Source of the DNA: Firmicutes bacterium HGW-Firmicutes-15
GTDB lineage: Bacteria; Bacillota; Syntrophomonadia; Syntrophomonadales; Syntrophomonadaceae
Direction: 5' to 3'
Length of the DNA stretch: 64,000 nucleotides
Assembly: GCA_002840245.1 (NCBI GenBank)
Contig: PHAA01000013.1
Span: forward strand, 1-64,000
Numbering within the stretch: the first letter of the stretch is position 1; each line of letters opens with the position of its first letter. Shown one piece after another: positions 17,620 to 26,581 of the stretch. The position numbers and the translations under genes are program-made. Below the pieces are notes generated by a model. That model saw nothing but the letters and a program-made list of their open reading frames with translations, was not told the DNA's origin and ran no database searches.

Positions 17620-17788
17620 TTTTAGTACATGCCACTACAAGGTGACTTTGATACAAAATACATATAATATTTCCTAAATTGCTTAGAAGCGAATTGAGAA
17701 ATCGTTATAGAATAGGCAGAATGCCCAATGGATCTCTTCTCAAAATAGGAGGCAGAATTCCCGAAACCGACAGCTCAATGATGGAATA

Positions 17789-20251
17789 CTATTCCAAGCC
17801 ATATTTAGATAGTTTACGGTATAAGGCAGAGCTGTGTATTCCTAATGATTTTGCTGCTTGAACCTTGTGGCCAGAGGTTTTTGCCAGAGCCTTAATAATA
17901 ATTTGCTTTTCCAGGGTTTCAATAGTCTCTGTCAGGTTGATATTCTCTTCATCCGGACTGTTAACCTCAGAATTGGCATCTTCTAGAAGTGAGGGGAAAT
18001 GCTTAATGCCTAGATAATCCTCGTGGTTCATATCGGCCAGATTAATGGCCCTTTCAAGCAGATTTTCGAGTTCACGTACATTGCCCGGCCATGAGTAATT
18101 TTGTAGTAGTTTTCGTACCTGTTCGGAAATGCCAGTGATAGCCGTTTTTAGATTACAGTTAATCCTATCGATTAAAGCTTCGGCGATGAGGAGCACATCA
18201 ATCTGCCTTTTTCTCAGGGGGGGAATGCTCAGTCTTACTACATTCAAGCGGTAATAGAGATCCTGGCGGAATGTCTGGTTGTCGACCATTTCCTCTAAAT
18301 TACGGTTGGTGGCGGCTATGACTCTTACATTGACGGAAATAGGTGCGGTTCCCCCGATCCGTTCTACAGTTCTTTCTTGCAATACTGTGAGCATTTTGGT
18401 CTGCATAGCTAGAGGCATATCTCCTATTTCATCCAGGAAAATGGTTCCTCCGCAGGCTAGTTCAAATTTGCCCTGCTTACCACCTTTTCGGGCACCCGTA
18501 AAGGATCCTTCTTCGTAGCCAAACAATTCGGAATCTAACAGGGTGTCGGGTAAAGCAGCGCAGTTTATCCTGATGAAAGGACCGGAGTTTCTCTTGCTGG
18601 CATTATGAATGGCTTGAGCAAATAACTCTTTGCCTGTGCCACTTTCGCCGGTTATTAGGAGTGTGCTGGTGGTATGGGAAACATGTTCAGCCATTGTTTT
18701 AATCGCTAAAAACTCGGTGTCCTGACCGATAAGGTCGGGAAACCGCCATTTGGCTCTATAAAAATTGCGCACTTCTTCTTTATAAATGTTTAATTCTTTC
18801 TCAGTATCCTGTAATTTTTTAACCAGAATCTTAGCGCCAGACATATCCAGGAATAGGCTTTTCTCTATTGCACCTACGATATCGCCGTCTTTGATAATAG
18901 GTAGGCGGGTCACGATAGTTTCTCGTCCTTTGATCATGAAAATATCAGCTTTGTCAATACGCTTAGTTTTCAAGATCATAGGGAGTTCGGAACTGGGAGT
19001 TATATCAAGTATATATTTACCTACGACATCCTCTTTCTTCATCTCCAGGATGTCAAGATAGGTTTGATTCATCGTGGTAATATAACCATCTTTATCCACA
19101 ATAACATAAACCATATAAGGGCTTTCAATCAGCCCTTCTAGTATGGAAGCAAATTCTTTCTCCGTCTCTTGCATTTTTTTCATTAGAATTTTGGCTCCGG
19201 ACATATCCAGGAAAAGGCTTTTACCAATGGCTCCAATAATCTCACCGTCTTTGACAATAGGTAATCGTGTTACGATTGTGTCACGCCCTTTTATGGGCCA
19301 TATGTCAGCTTTGTCTATGCGGCCAGTTCTAAGAACCTCAGGAAGTTCAGAAGTCGGAGTGATATCCAGTATGTGTTTCCCAACTACATCTTCCTTCTTA
19401 AACCCCAGAATATCCAAGTAAGTCTGATTCATGGCAGTAATATAACCTTCTTTATCAACAATAACATATACCATGTAGGGGCTTTCGATTAGACCTTCCA
19501 GGATGGTGCTGAATTCTTTTTCGGTTTCCTGTAGCTTTTGCATTAAAATCTTAGCTCCGGACATATCCAGAAAAAGACTTTTGGCAATGGCGCCTACTAT
19601 TTGCCCGTTTTTAATAATGGGTATTCGAGTTACGATCATCTCGTGTCCTTTGATAGACCAGATTTCCGCACTGTCAATCCGACCCGTTTTAAGTATTTCA
19701 ATAAGACCGGAATTTGGTATTATATCAAGTACGTATTTTCCGATAACATCTTCCTTTTTCATTTCCATGATGTCTAGGTAGGTTTGGTTCATTGCCGTAA
19801 TGAAGCCATTGCTATCAACTGACGCATAAAGCATATATGGACTCTCTACTAGGGCTTCAAAAAGGGCAGTGAATTCTTTTTCTCTTTCCTGCAGTCTTTT
19901 CATAAAAATCTTGGCTCCGGACATGTCCAGAGAAAGACTTTGCCCAATCGCTCCTATTATCTTGCCATCCTTTATAATGGGTACACGGGTAACGATAGTA
20001 TCTTGATCTTTAATAGGCCAAATATCGGCTTTGTCAACGCGGCCAGTTTCAAGTACTTCTGGAAGTTGTGAATGGGGAAGAATTTCAAGAACGTGCTTGC
20101 CAATTACATCAGCTTTCGTTAATTCTAGGGAATCAAGAAAGGTTTGGTTCATGAGGGTTATATGGCCTTCCTTATTAACGATCACTAAGGCCATATAAGG
20201 ACTTTCAATTAGTGCTTCAAAAGTTGCATTGAATTCGTAGTCAGAAACCAT
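17789..20251 (-). CDS. Sigma-54-dependent activator with four tandem PAS domains (EBP 1)
   Basis: The protein has 820 residues from the ATG at 20249-20251, behind AAAGGAGGTCG. Four PAS units of about 120 residues run from about 5 to 485; each opens E(S)PYM and ends LDMSGAKI(L/F). In DNA this is a 360-nt periodicity. The AAA+ sigma-54 domain follows: Walker A GESGTGKE, loop GSFTGA (Ser instead of the common Ala), LDEIGDMPLAMQ, and YYRLNVVRL. The C-terminus is a Fis-type HTH (KVQAAKSLGIHSSALYRKL). No membrane segment is present, so a cytosolic ligand is likely, perhaps an acyl-CoA or redox cue. It lies just upstream of a sigma-54 promoter feeding the CoA-transferase gene. Confidence 0.93.
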   Translation of the reverse strand: MVSDYEFNATFEALIESPYMALVIVNKEGHITLMNQTFLDSLELTKADVIGKHVLEILPHSQLPEVLETGRVDKADIWPIKDQDTIVTRVPIIKDGKIIGAIGQSLSLDMSGAKIFMKRLQEREKEFTALFEALVESPYMLYASVDSNGFITAMNQTYLDIMEMKKEDVIGKYVLDIIPNSGLIEILKTGRIDSAEIWSIKGHEMIVTRIPIIKNGQIVGAIAKSLFLDMSGAKILMQKLQETEKEFSTILEGLIESPYMVYVIVDKEGYITAMNQTYLDILGFKKEDVVGKHILDITPTSELPEVLRTGRIDKADIWPIKGRDTIVTRLPIVKDGEIIGAIGKSLFLDMSGAKILMKKMQETEKEFASILEGLIESPYMVYVIVDKDGYITTMNQTYLDILEMKKEDVVGKYILDITPSSELPMILKTKRIDKADIFMIKGRETIVTRLPIIKDGDIVGAIEKSLFLDMSGAKILVKKLQDTEKELNIYKEEVRNFYRAKWRFPDLIGQDTEFLAIKTMAEHVSHTTSTLLITGESGTGKELFAQAIHNASKRNSGPFIRINCAALPDTLLDSELFGYEEGSFTGARKGGKQGKFELACGGTIFLDEIGDMPLAMQTKMLTVLQERTVERIGGTAPISVNVRVIAATNRNLEEMVDNQTFRQDLYYRLNVVRLSIPPLRKRQIDVLLIAEALIDRINCNLKTAITGISEQVRKLLQNYSWPGNVRELENLLERAINLADMNHEDYLGIKHFPSLLEDANSEVNSPDEENINLTETIETLEKQIIIKALAKTSGHKVQAAKSLGIHSSALYRKLSKYGLE

Positions 20252-20308
20252 CGAAATTTGAACGACCTCCTTTAGCGCACCTTATATTGTAAGTATTAAT
20301 AATATTTT

Positions 20309-20336
20309 ATCATATCATTTCCGATTGCTATTGTAA
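20309..20336 (-). promoter_or_regulatory. Sigma-A-type promoter of EBP 1
   Basis: On the minus strand TTACAA (20331-20336) is followed after 16 nt by TATGAT (20309-20314). The same two hexamers with the same spacing precede EBP 2 (26328-26355), so the activator genes themselves use the housekeeping sigma factor. Confidence 0.55.
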
Positions 20337-20391
20337 GAATTAGTACAAAGTGTTTGGAAATGTATAAGCTTCGTGCTCTGTGCGTATACAC

Positions 20392-20413
20392 TGCCAGGCG
20401 GCGGTAGAAAAGT
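20392..20413 (+). pseudogene. 22-nt remnant of copZ left by duplication
   Basis: These 22 bases are identical to copZ codons at 26627-26648 (encoding part of CQAAVEKS). They stand upstream of EBP 1 just as copZ stands upstream of EBP 2, but about 240 bp closer. It is a junction scar, not a gene. Confidence 0.75.
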
Positions 20414-20417
20414 AGGT

Positions 20418-20441
20418 GGGTGATGGCACTAGCCATCACCC
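20418..20441 (-). terminator. Terminator of the crotonase-thiolase-hbd operon
   Basis: GGGTGATGGC (20418-20427), loop ACTA, GCCATCACCC (20432-20441) form a perfect 10-bp stem about 46 bp after the hbd stop. On the minus strand a CTACTTTTCT stretch follows. Confidence 0.65.
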
Positions 20442-20486
20442 ATCTTCAACCTCTTATATTTTCAATTACCATCCATTTCATTAATG

Positions 20487-21341
20487 CTATTTTTTATAAT
20501 CAAAGAAGCCTTCTCCGGTCTTAATGCCCAGTTTACCAGCACGCACCATTTTAACCAGAAGTGGGCAAGGACGATATTTAGGATCACCAAATTCTCTATG
20601 CAGGGTCTGCATAACAGCTAGGACTATATCCAATCCAATCATATCCGATAAAGCAAGCGGACCCATGGGATGTCCAGCTCCAAATTTCATGGAAGTATCA
20701 ACATCGACAGGATTAGCTACGCCTTCCATAACTGCATATATACCCTCGTTTAGCATTGGAACTAAAAGCCGGTTAACAACGAAACCGGGAGCTTCATTAA
20801 TTTCAACCGGAGCTTTGCCCATATCTTCGGTTAGTTTCTTAATAAGATCATAGGTATCTTGGCTGGTAGAAGATCCCTTGATTATTTCAACTAACTTCAT
20901 GGCCGGTACTGGGTTGAAAAAATGCATGCCTATCATTTTGTCTGCTCTATTAGTGGCTGCACCGATTTCGGTAATACTGAGAGCTGAAGTATTCGAAGCT
21001 AGGATACACTCGGGTTTGCAAATGGCATCTAATTCTTTAAAAATAGTTTTCTTTATTTCCATGATTTCAACTGCGGCTTCGATTACCAGATCAACATCTT
21101 TTAAAGCGGTCATGTCAATAGTACCTGTGATTCTTCCTAATATCTCGGCTTTTTCGTCTTCAGCCAGTTTGCCTTTGGAAACCAGCTTATCAAGATTCTT
21201 AGTAATTCCAGCGATACCTTTGTCAACAAATTCCTGTTTGATATCTCGTAAAACTACGTTAATTCCCTTTTGAGCAGCAACCTGAACGATACCAGCACCC
21301 ATCGTGCCGGCTCCAAGAACTGCAATTTTATTAATTGCCAA
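20487..21341 (-). CDS. hbd: 3-hydroxybutyryl-CoA dehydrogenase
   Basis: The protein has 284 residues from a TTG at 21339-21341, behind AAGGAGG with 8-nt spacing; a longer frame would add 13 residues ahead of the Rossmann fold. The NAD site is [16 protein letters not shown]. The catalytic His is in [15 protein letters not shown], preceded by [10 protein letters not shown]. The C-terminal domain shows PGFVVNRLL and [16 protein letters not shown]. It oxidises 3-hydroxybutyryl-CoA to acetoacetyl-CoA with NAD in butyrate beta-oxidation, or the reverse. It is the last gene of a three-gene operon. Confidence 0.95.
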   Translation of the reverse strand: MAINKIAVLGAGTMGAGIVQVAAQKGINVVLRDIKQEFVDKGIAGITKNLDKLVSKGKLAEDEKAEILGRITGTIDMTALKDVDLVIEAAVEIMEIKKTIFKELDAICKPECILASNTSALSITEIGAATNRADKMIGMHFFNPVPAMKLVEIIKGSSTSQDTYDLIKKLTEDMGKAPVEINEAPGFVVNRLLVPMLNEGIYAVMEGVANPVDVDTSMKFGAGHPMGPLALSDMIGLDIVLAVMQTLHREFGDPKYRPCPLLVKMVRAGKLGIKTGEGFFDYKK

Positions 21342-21389
21342 TAGAAAATCCTCCTTGTATTTAGTAATACGTTCTTCCATTAGGTGTGT

Positions 21390-22595
21390 TTAGATATCTC
21401 TGGTCCACAAGGAAGCCATCGCCGGACCGCCGCCCACACAGAGAGAAGCGCCACCCAGGGTCAATCCCAGGCGCTCCATTTCATAATACATAGATACGAT
21501 TATGCGCAGGGCCGTAGCTCCCACCGGGTGACCCAGGCCAATTCCGGAACCATTGTGATTAACCTTGGAAAGATCCATTTCAATGCCGAAGTCTTCCTTT
21601 AGCATTCTGCCCACCCCGATAAATTGCGCAGCAAATGCTTCGTTGATTTCCCAGTAATCAATATCTTCATATTTTAAGCCAGCCTGTTTAAGAGCCTTGG
21701 GAATTGCTACTGCAGGGCCAACTCCCATAATGGTTGGATCAACACCCTCAGCTACAATATTGATCATCTTCAACAGGGGTTTAATTCCGAGTTCTAAAGC
21801 CTTTTCTTTGGACATTACGATAACGGCTGCAGCAGCGTCGTTAATACCGGAAGCATTGGCAGCTGTGACAACCCCTTCTTTTTTGAAAGCTGGAGGCAAT
21901 TTGGCCATCGATTCAACACTGGCATCGGGAATCATATGTTCGTCATTTTCGAAAAGTTTTACACCCTTCTTGGATTTAAGCTCCACTGGAACGATTTCCC
22001 GTTTAAATATTCCGTTTTGCATAGCAGCAGTGGCTTTTTGATGGCTGGCCAGCGCTAAGGCATCGCATTCCTCGCGGGTAATGCCATACTTGGCGGCTAC
22101 GTTTTCAGCGGTAAGGCCCATGTGACCAGGAACCAGTTTGTCAACCAGTCCGTCGTAAAGCAAGGAATCTTCAATGCTTCCGGGGCCCATGCGATATCCC
22201 ATTCTAGCTTTATCCATCATATAAGGTGCATTGGTCATACTTTCCGCGCCTATTACCAGACCGATGTCGATCTTGCCCAGCGCAATATGATCGCATATTA
22301 TTTCCAGGGCTCTCATGCCAGATGCGCAGTTCTGATTAACGTTACAGGCGTTACTTCTAACCGGAAGTCCCAATGCCATAGCCACCTGTCGGGAAGGCAG
22401 CGATCCTTGAAAATGAGGATAAATCTGGCCCAGAACCAGTTCATCAATGGCATCGGCGGGGATACCGGCTCTTTTAATAGCTTCTTTGCCTGCGGTTATG
22501 GCCAGTTCTTTGACCGACACGTCTTTCAAGGTTCCCATAAACCTGGCTATTGGGGTTCTACATGCACTTACAATTACTACTTCTTTGGTTTCCAC
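21390..22595 (-). CDS. thlA: Acetyl-CoA acetyltransferase (thiolase)
   Basis: The protein has 401 residues, starting at METKEVVIVSACRTPIARF. The nucleophilic Cys is in VNQNCASGMRAL. The second-site residues are His in GSGIGLGHPVGATALR and Cys in GASLCVGGGPA, so all three catalytic positions are intact. It cleaves acetoacetyl-CoA with CoA into two acetyl-CoA. It lies 26 bp after crotonase and about 48 bp before hbd, and shares their sigma-54 promoter. Confidence 0.95.
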   Translation of the reverse strand: METKEVVIVSACRTPIARFMGTLKDVSVKELAITAGKEAIKRAGIPADAIDELVLGQIYPHFQGSLPSRQVAMALGLPVRSNACNVNQNCASGMRALEIICDHIALGKIDIGLVIGAESMTNAPYMMDKARMGYRMGPGSIEDSLLYDGLVDKLVPGHMGLTAENVAAKYGITREECDALALASHQKATAAMQNGIFKREIVPVELKSKKGVKLFENDEHMIPDASVESMAKLPPAFKKEGVVTAANASGINDAAAAVIVMSKEKALELGIKPLLKMINIVAEGVDPTIMGVGPAVAIPKALKQAGLKYEDIDYWEINEAFAAQFIGVGRMLKEDFGIEMDLSKVNHNGSGIGLGHPVGATALRIIVSMYYEMERLGLTLGGASLCVGGGPAMASLWTRDI

Positions 22596-22621
22596 TATAT
22601 ATACCTCCTCATAAATCTATA

Positions 22622-23404
22622 TTATTTGCATTTAAAATCAGCTTTCCGTTTCTCAACGAATGCCGCCATACCTTCTTTCTGATCTTCAGTCGCAAAGCAC
22701 AGTCCGAATAAGTCAGCTTCAATCGCCATAGCGGTATCAATATCTGCCTGCATACCTCGGGTTACCTGATTCTTACTTAATCGAACTGCCAAGGGGGCTT
22801 TGCCGGATATTATCTTAGCCAGCTTTTTTGCTTCAGCCATTAATGACTCCGCAGGATATACATGATTTACGAGACCTACTCGATAGGCTTCATCGGCATT
22901 AATATTAATAGCAGAATAGATTAATTCTTTAGCTCTCCCTTCACCAATTAGGCGGGGTAATCGCTGGGTTCCACCATAACCGGGAGTGATCCCTAAACCT
23001 ACCTCAGGTTGTCCAAACAGAGCCTTATCAGAAGCCAGCCTTATATCGCAAGCCATGGAGAGTTCACAGCCGCCGCCCAGCGCGAAGCCATTAACCGCTG
23101 CAATAACAGGTTTGTCCATTGTTTCGATAAGCCTAAAAACTTCTTGACCTAGGATAGCGAAGGCGCGCGCTTGCATGGCCGGAAGTTTTTGCATGTAGGC
23201 TATATCAGCGCCAGCCACAAAGGCTTTGTTACCTACCCCGGTAATGATTAACACATCTACATTCGGATCTTCAGCAATTGCCAGCACGGCATTTTTTATA
23301 TCTAATAGGGTATCTGCATTAAGCGCATTAAGCGCATTAGGTCTATTGATAGATAGTAATGCTGTCCGGTCTTCTATTTCCAGTAATATGTTTTCATAAG
23401 CCAT
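22622..23404 (-). CDS. crt: Enoyl-CoA hydratase / crotonase
   Basis: The protein has 260 residues, starting MAYENILLEIEDRTALLSIN. The oxyanion-hole segments are KAFVAGADIAYM and NGFALGGGCELSMACDIR, with the catalytic Glu in GGGCELSM and the second Glu in FGQPEVGLGITPGYGGTQR. It hydrates crotonyl-CoA to 3-hydroxybutyryl-CoA. It is the first gene of the operon. The ribosome site GAGGAGGAGG ends 14 nt before ATG, unusually far, and a perfect AAGGAGGTGA lies further upstream in the leader. Confidence 0.95.
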   Translation of the reverse strand: MAYENILLEIEDRTALLSINRPNALNALNADTLLDIKNAVLAIAEDPNVDVLIITGVGNKAFVAGADIAYMQKLPAMQARAFAILGQEVFRLIETMDKPVIAAVNGFALGGGCELSMACDIRLASDKALFGQPEVGLGITPGYGGTQRLPRLIGEGRAKELIYSAININADEAYRVGLVNHVYPAESLMAEAKKLAKIISGKAPLAVRLSKNQVTRGMQADIDTAMAIEADLFGLCFATEDQKEGMAAFVEKRKADFKCK

Positions 23405-23546
23405 CGTTTTTAGTTAAACCTCCTCCTCTAGTAGATAAGTACTTATCTGATAATGATCCTCACCTCCTTAGATAACGGACTGCAAGCCGTTTTAGATTAT
23501 ATGCAGATCACTGGTAGAATAGTATATGGTTATATACAATGAATAG
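23405..23546 (-). promoter_or_regulatory. 5' leader with perfect Shine-Dalgarno, block 2
   Basis: The leader carries AAGGAGGTGA (23460-23469) about 66 nt after the predicted start, followed by a frame that stops after a few codons. Upstream is the AACGG/CCGTT hairpin, and between the two ribosome sites is the 16-nt palindrome AGATAAGTACTTATCT. The layout matches the block 1 leader. Confidence 0.45.
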
Positions 23547-23563
23547 AGCAAGATTCATGCCAA
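23547..23563 (-). promoter_or_regulatory. Sigma-54 (-24/-12) promoter, block 2
   Basis: On the minus strand TTGGCATGAATCTTGCT gives TGGCAT and TTGCT with exact sigma-54 spacing. It lies between EBP 2 and crotonase and would start a leader of about 130 nt. Confidence 0.88.
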
Positions 23564-23594
23564 CTATCAGAATATGGCGGTAATTAAGATGAAA

Positions 23595-23628
23595 GGGCGG
23601 TATATCCAGTTTGTTGGATATACCGCCC
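23595..23628. promoter_or_regulatory. 14-bp perfect palindrome, likely enhancer site for EBP
   Basis: GGGCGGTATATCCA (23595-23608), 6-nt spacer, TGGATATACCGCCC (23615-23628). Its centre is about 76 bp upstream of the predicted start, a usual distance for an EBP binding site. It could also terminate EBP 2 transcription, as it lies downstream of that gene. Confidence 0.65.
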
Positions 23629-23783
23629 CAAAGTGATTTGATGTAAGTAAATATACATTTTATTCAAAATAGGATAGATTCGAAATGATTGTCCCTTGTA
23701 AGGTTAGGATGATGCTGAATAGAAAGCACTTGCCCAAAATAGGAGACCGCTTTTCCAAAAAAGGAGACTTAATGCCCAGCAAA

Positions 23784-26249
23784 TTATTCTAACCCATACT
23801 TGGAGATTTTACGATATAATGCTGAGCTGTGAATCCCCAGCATCTTTGCGGTTTGTACCTTGTTCCCTGCGGTTTTTGCCAGAGCTTGAATTATCAATTG
23901 CTTTTCCAGGTTTTCCATGGCTTCGGGCATATTCATACTATTTACGCTTTGGGTTTGACTAACAGCGGAATCAGCCTCTTCAACCAATGAAGGGAAATGC
24001 TTAACAGTTAAATAATCTTCATGGTTCATATCAGCCAGATTCACGGCTCTTTCCAATAGATTCTCCAGTTCACGTATATTGCCCGGCCATGAATAATTTT
24101 GCAGCAGTTCACATGCCTGCTCGGATATGCCAATTATACAGGTTTTTAGATTCTTGTTAATCCTATACATCAAGTCATTGGTGATAAGTAGTACATCAGT
24201 CTGTCTATTTCGCAAAGGTGGAATACTTAGTCTTACTACATTTAAACGGTAATAGAGATCCTGGCGAAATTCCTGCTTACTGACCATTTCCTCCAAATTC
24301 CGGTTGGTGGCTGCTATGATCCTTACATTGACGAGGATAGGTATAGTTCCACCGATCCGTTCTACGGTTCGTTCCTGTAATATGGTGAGAATTTTTGTCT
24401 GCATAGCCAGTGGCATATCGCCGATTTCATCCAAGAAAATGGTGCCGCTTTGGGCCAATTCGAACTTACCCTTTTTGCCGCCTTTTCTAGCTCCGGTAAA
24501 GGCACCATCTTCATACCCAAACAACTCGGATTCCAGCAGGTTGTCTGGTAAAGCTGCACAGTTAATACGGATAAAGGGCCCGGATTTTCTTTGACTGTCA
24601 TTATGAATGGCCTGGGCAAACAGTTCTTTGCCGGTACCACTTTCACCAGTTATCAGCAGAGTACTGGTGGTATGGGATACATGTTGGGCCATTGATTTAA
24701 CTGTTAGGAATTCAGAACTATTACCGATCAGGTCAGAAAAATGCCATTTGGCTCGGTAAAATTTGCATATTTCATCTCTATAAACATTTAATTCTTTCTC
24801 GGTATCCTGAAGCTTTTTTACGAGGATCTTAGCGCCTGACATATCCAGGAAGAGGCTTTTGCCGATGGCACCCACAATTTCTCCGTCTTTGATAATGGGT
24901 AAGCGGGTTACAATGGTTTCACGTCCTTTTATTATATAAATATCCGCTTTATCAATCCGACCAGTTTTTAGGACTTCGGGAAGCTCGGAAGTTGGAGTTA
25001 TATCCAAGATATACTTTCCTATAACATCTTCCTTTTTCATTTCCAGAATATCTATATAGGTCTGGTTCATCGTTGTGATATAACCATCTTTATCTACGAT
25101 AACAAAAACCATATAAGGGCTTTCAATCAAGCCTTCCAGAATTAATGCAAACTCTTTTTCTGTCTCCTGCATTTTCTTCATCAGGATCTTAGCACCGGAC
25201 ATATCCAGGAAGAGACTCTTGCCAATGGCACCTACAATTTCATTATCTTTGATGATAGGTAATCTGGTTACGATGGTGTCGCGTCCTTTTATAGGCCATA
25301 TATCTGCCTTGTCAATGCGGCCGGTTTTTAATATTTCGGGAAGCTCTGAGGTAGGGGTTATGTCTAATATATATTTGCCAACTACATCTTCCTTGTTCAT
25401 TCCTAAGATATCTAGGTAAGTCTGATTCATAGCGGTAATATAGCCATCTTTGTCAACAATAACATAGACCATGTAGGGACTTTCGATTAGACCTTCCAGG
25501 ATCTTGGCAAAATCTTTTTCGGTTTCCCGAAGCTTTTGCATTAAAACTTTGGCCCCGGACATATCCAAGAAAAGACTTTTAGCAATGGCCCCAATTATTC
25601 GGCCGTTTTTTATGATGGGCAGCCGAGTTACGATCATCTCGTGCCCTTCTATGGACCAGATGTCTGCATTATCAATTCGGCCCGTCTTTAATACTTCAAT
25701 AAGTCCGCAATTGGGGGTTATTTCAAGTATATATTTGCCTATTACGTCTTCGATTTTAACTTTTAGGATGTCCAAGTAGGTCTGGTTCATTGCTGTAATG
25801 AAGCCATTGCTATCCACGGCAACATAGAGCATATAAGGACTTTCAACAAGGGCCTCAAAAAGGGTAGTGAATTCTTTTTCTCTTTCATGTAGTCTTTTCA
25901 TAAAAATCTTGGCTCCTGACATGTCCAGAGAAAGACTTTGCCCAATCGCTCCTATTATCTTGCCATCCTTAATAATAGGGAACCGAGTAACGATAGTGTC
26001 CTGGTCTTTTATTGGCCAAATATCGGCTTTGTCAACCCGGCCTGTCTTAAGTATCTCAGGAAGTTTGGAATGGGGAAGGATTTCAAGAACGTGTTTGCCC
26101 AATACATCATTTTTCGTTAATTCCAATGAATCTAGGAAGGTCTGATTCATAAGGGTTATATTGCCTTCCTTATTAACGATAACCAACGCCATATAAGGGC
26201 TTTCAATTAGCGCTTCGAAAGTTGCATTAAATTCGTAGTCGGTAACCAT
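23784..26249 (-). CDS. Sigma-54-dependent activator with four tandem PAS domains (EBP 2)
   Basis: The protein has 821 residues and is closely similar to EBP 1 along its whole length. Four PAS units of about 120 residues are followed by AAA+ (GESGTGKE, canonical GAFTGA loop, LDEIGDMPLAMQ) and a Fis-type HTH (KVQTAKMLGIHSSALYRKI). It sits directly upstream, on the same strand, of a sigma-54 promoter and the crotonase-thiolase-hbd operon, so it is the likely activator of butyrate beta-oxidation. The ligand is unknown. Variation between copies is higher in PAS 2 and the acidic linker before the HTH than elsewhere. Confidence 0.93.
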   Translation of the reverse strand: MVTDYEFNATFEALIESPYMALVIVNKEGNITLMNQTFLDSLELTKNDVLGKHVLEILPHSKLPEILKTGRVDKADIWPIKDQDTIVTRFPIIKDGKIIGAIGQSLSLDMSGAKIFMKRLHEREKEFTTLFEALVESPYMLYVAVDSNGFITAMNQTYLDILKVKIEDVIGKYILEITPNCGLIEVLKTGRIDNADIWSIEGHEMIVTRLPIIKNGRIIGAIAKSLFLDMSGAKVLMQKLRETEKDFAKILEGLIESPYMVYVIVDKDGYITAMNQTYLDILGMNKEDVVGKYILDITPTSELPEILKTGRIDKADIWPIKGRDTIVTRLPIIKDNEIVGAIGKSLFLDMSGAKILMKKMQETEKEFALILEGLIESPYMVFVIVDKDGYITTMNQTYIDILEMKKEDVIGKYILDITPTSELPEVLKTGRIDKADIYIIKGRETIVTRLPIIKDGEIVGAIGKSLFLDMSGAKILVKKLQDTEKELNVYRDEICKFYRAKWHFSDLIGNSSEFLTVKSMAQHVSHTTSTLLITGESGTGKELFAQAIHNDSQRKSGPFIRINCAALPDNLLESELFGYEDGAFTGARKGGKKGKFELAQSGTIFLDEIGDMPLAMQTKILTILQERTVERIGGTIPILVNVRIIAATNRNLEEMVSKQEFRQDLYYRLNVVRLSIPPLRNRQTDVLLITNDLMYRINKNLKTCIIGISEQACELLQNYSWPGNIRELENLLERAVNLADMNHEDYLTVKHFPSLVEEADSAVSQTQSVNSMNMPEAMENLEKQLIIQALAKTAGNKVQTAKMLGIHSSALYRKISKYGLE

Positions 26250-26581
26250 CGAAATTTGAATGACCTCCTTTAGGACTTGTTTTTCTAGAAGAAAAGAACC
26301 GATTATATTGTAAATTAGTATTATTTTATCATATCATTTCCGATTGTTATTGTAAGAATTAGTGCAAAGTGTAGAGATTCGGGTATTAACCTTTCTACAG
26401 TAACTTACATCAATCGTTAGGAAATATTATATTGAACATAATTTGGCTGTATTAAAATATCTGGGTATGAGAAAATAATGGTAAGTCTTGTTACGGAAAA
26501 AGTCTGAAGGATTGCTTGATACAGTTAAAACGTGGCAAGCCCTAAGTATACAACCAATTATTTTAAAAGGAGGTTTATTAT
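26250..26581. other. 332-bp divergent region between EBP 2 and copZ
   Basis: The left part holds the EBP 2 ribosome site and promoter. TTGAAC at 26432-26437 with TAAAAT 15 nt later could be the copZ promoter, and AAAAGGAGG lies just before the copZ ATG. No further gene or clear structure is seen. Confidence 0.4.
26328..26355 (-). promoter_or_regulatory. Sigma-A-type promoter of EBP 2
   Basis: On the minus strand TTACAA (26350-26355), 16-nt spacer, TATGAT (26328-26333), in a stretch nearly identical to the EBP 1 upstream region. Confidence 0.55.

Noticed and set aside
17426-17656. 76-codon minus-strand frame across the sigma-54 promoter
   Set aside because: It starts upstream of the promoter, has no ribosome site and is not found in the matching region of block 2.
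18786-19781. Open frames of about 92 codons repeated on the strand opposite the EBP gene
   Set aside because: They are shadows of the PAS repeats, have no ribosome sites and recur at 360 nt only because the real gene does.
18838-25920. Regular direct repeats suggesting a CRISPR or satellite array
   Set aside because: The period is 360 nt and lies wholly in frame inside two coding regions; they encode PAS domains.
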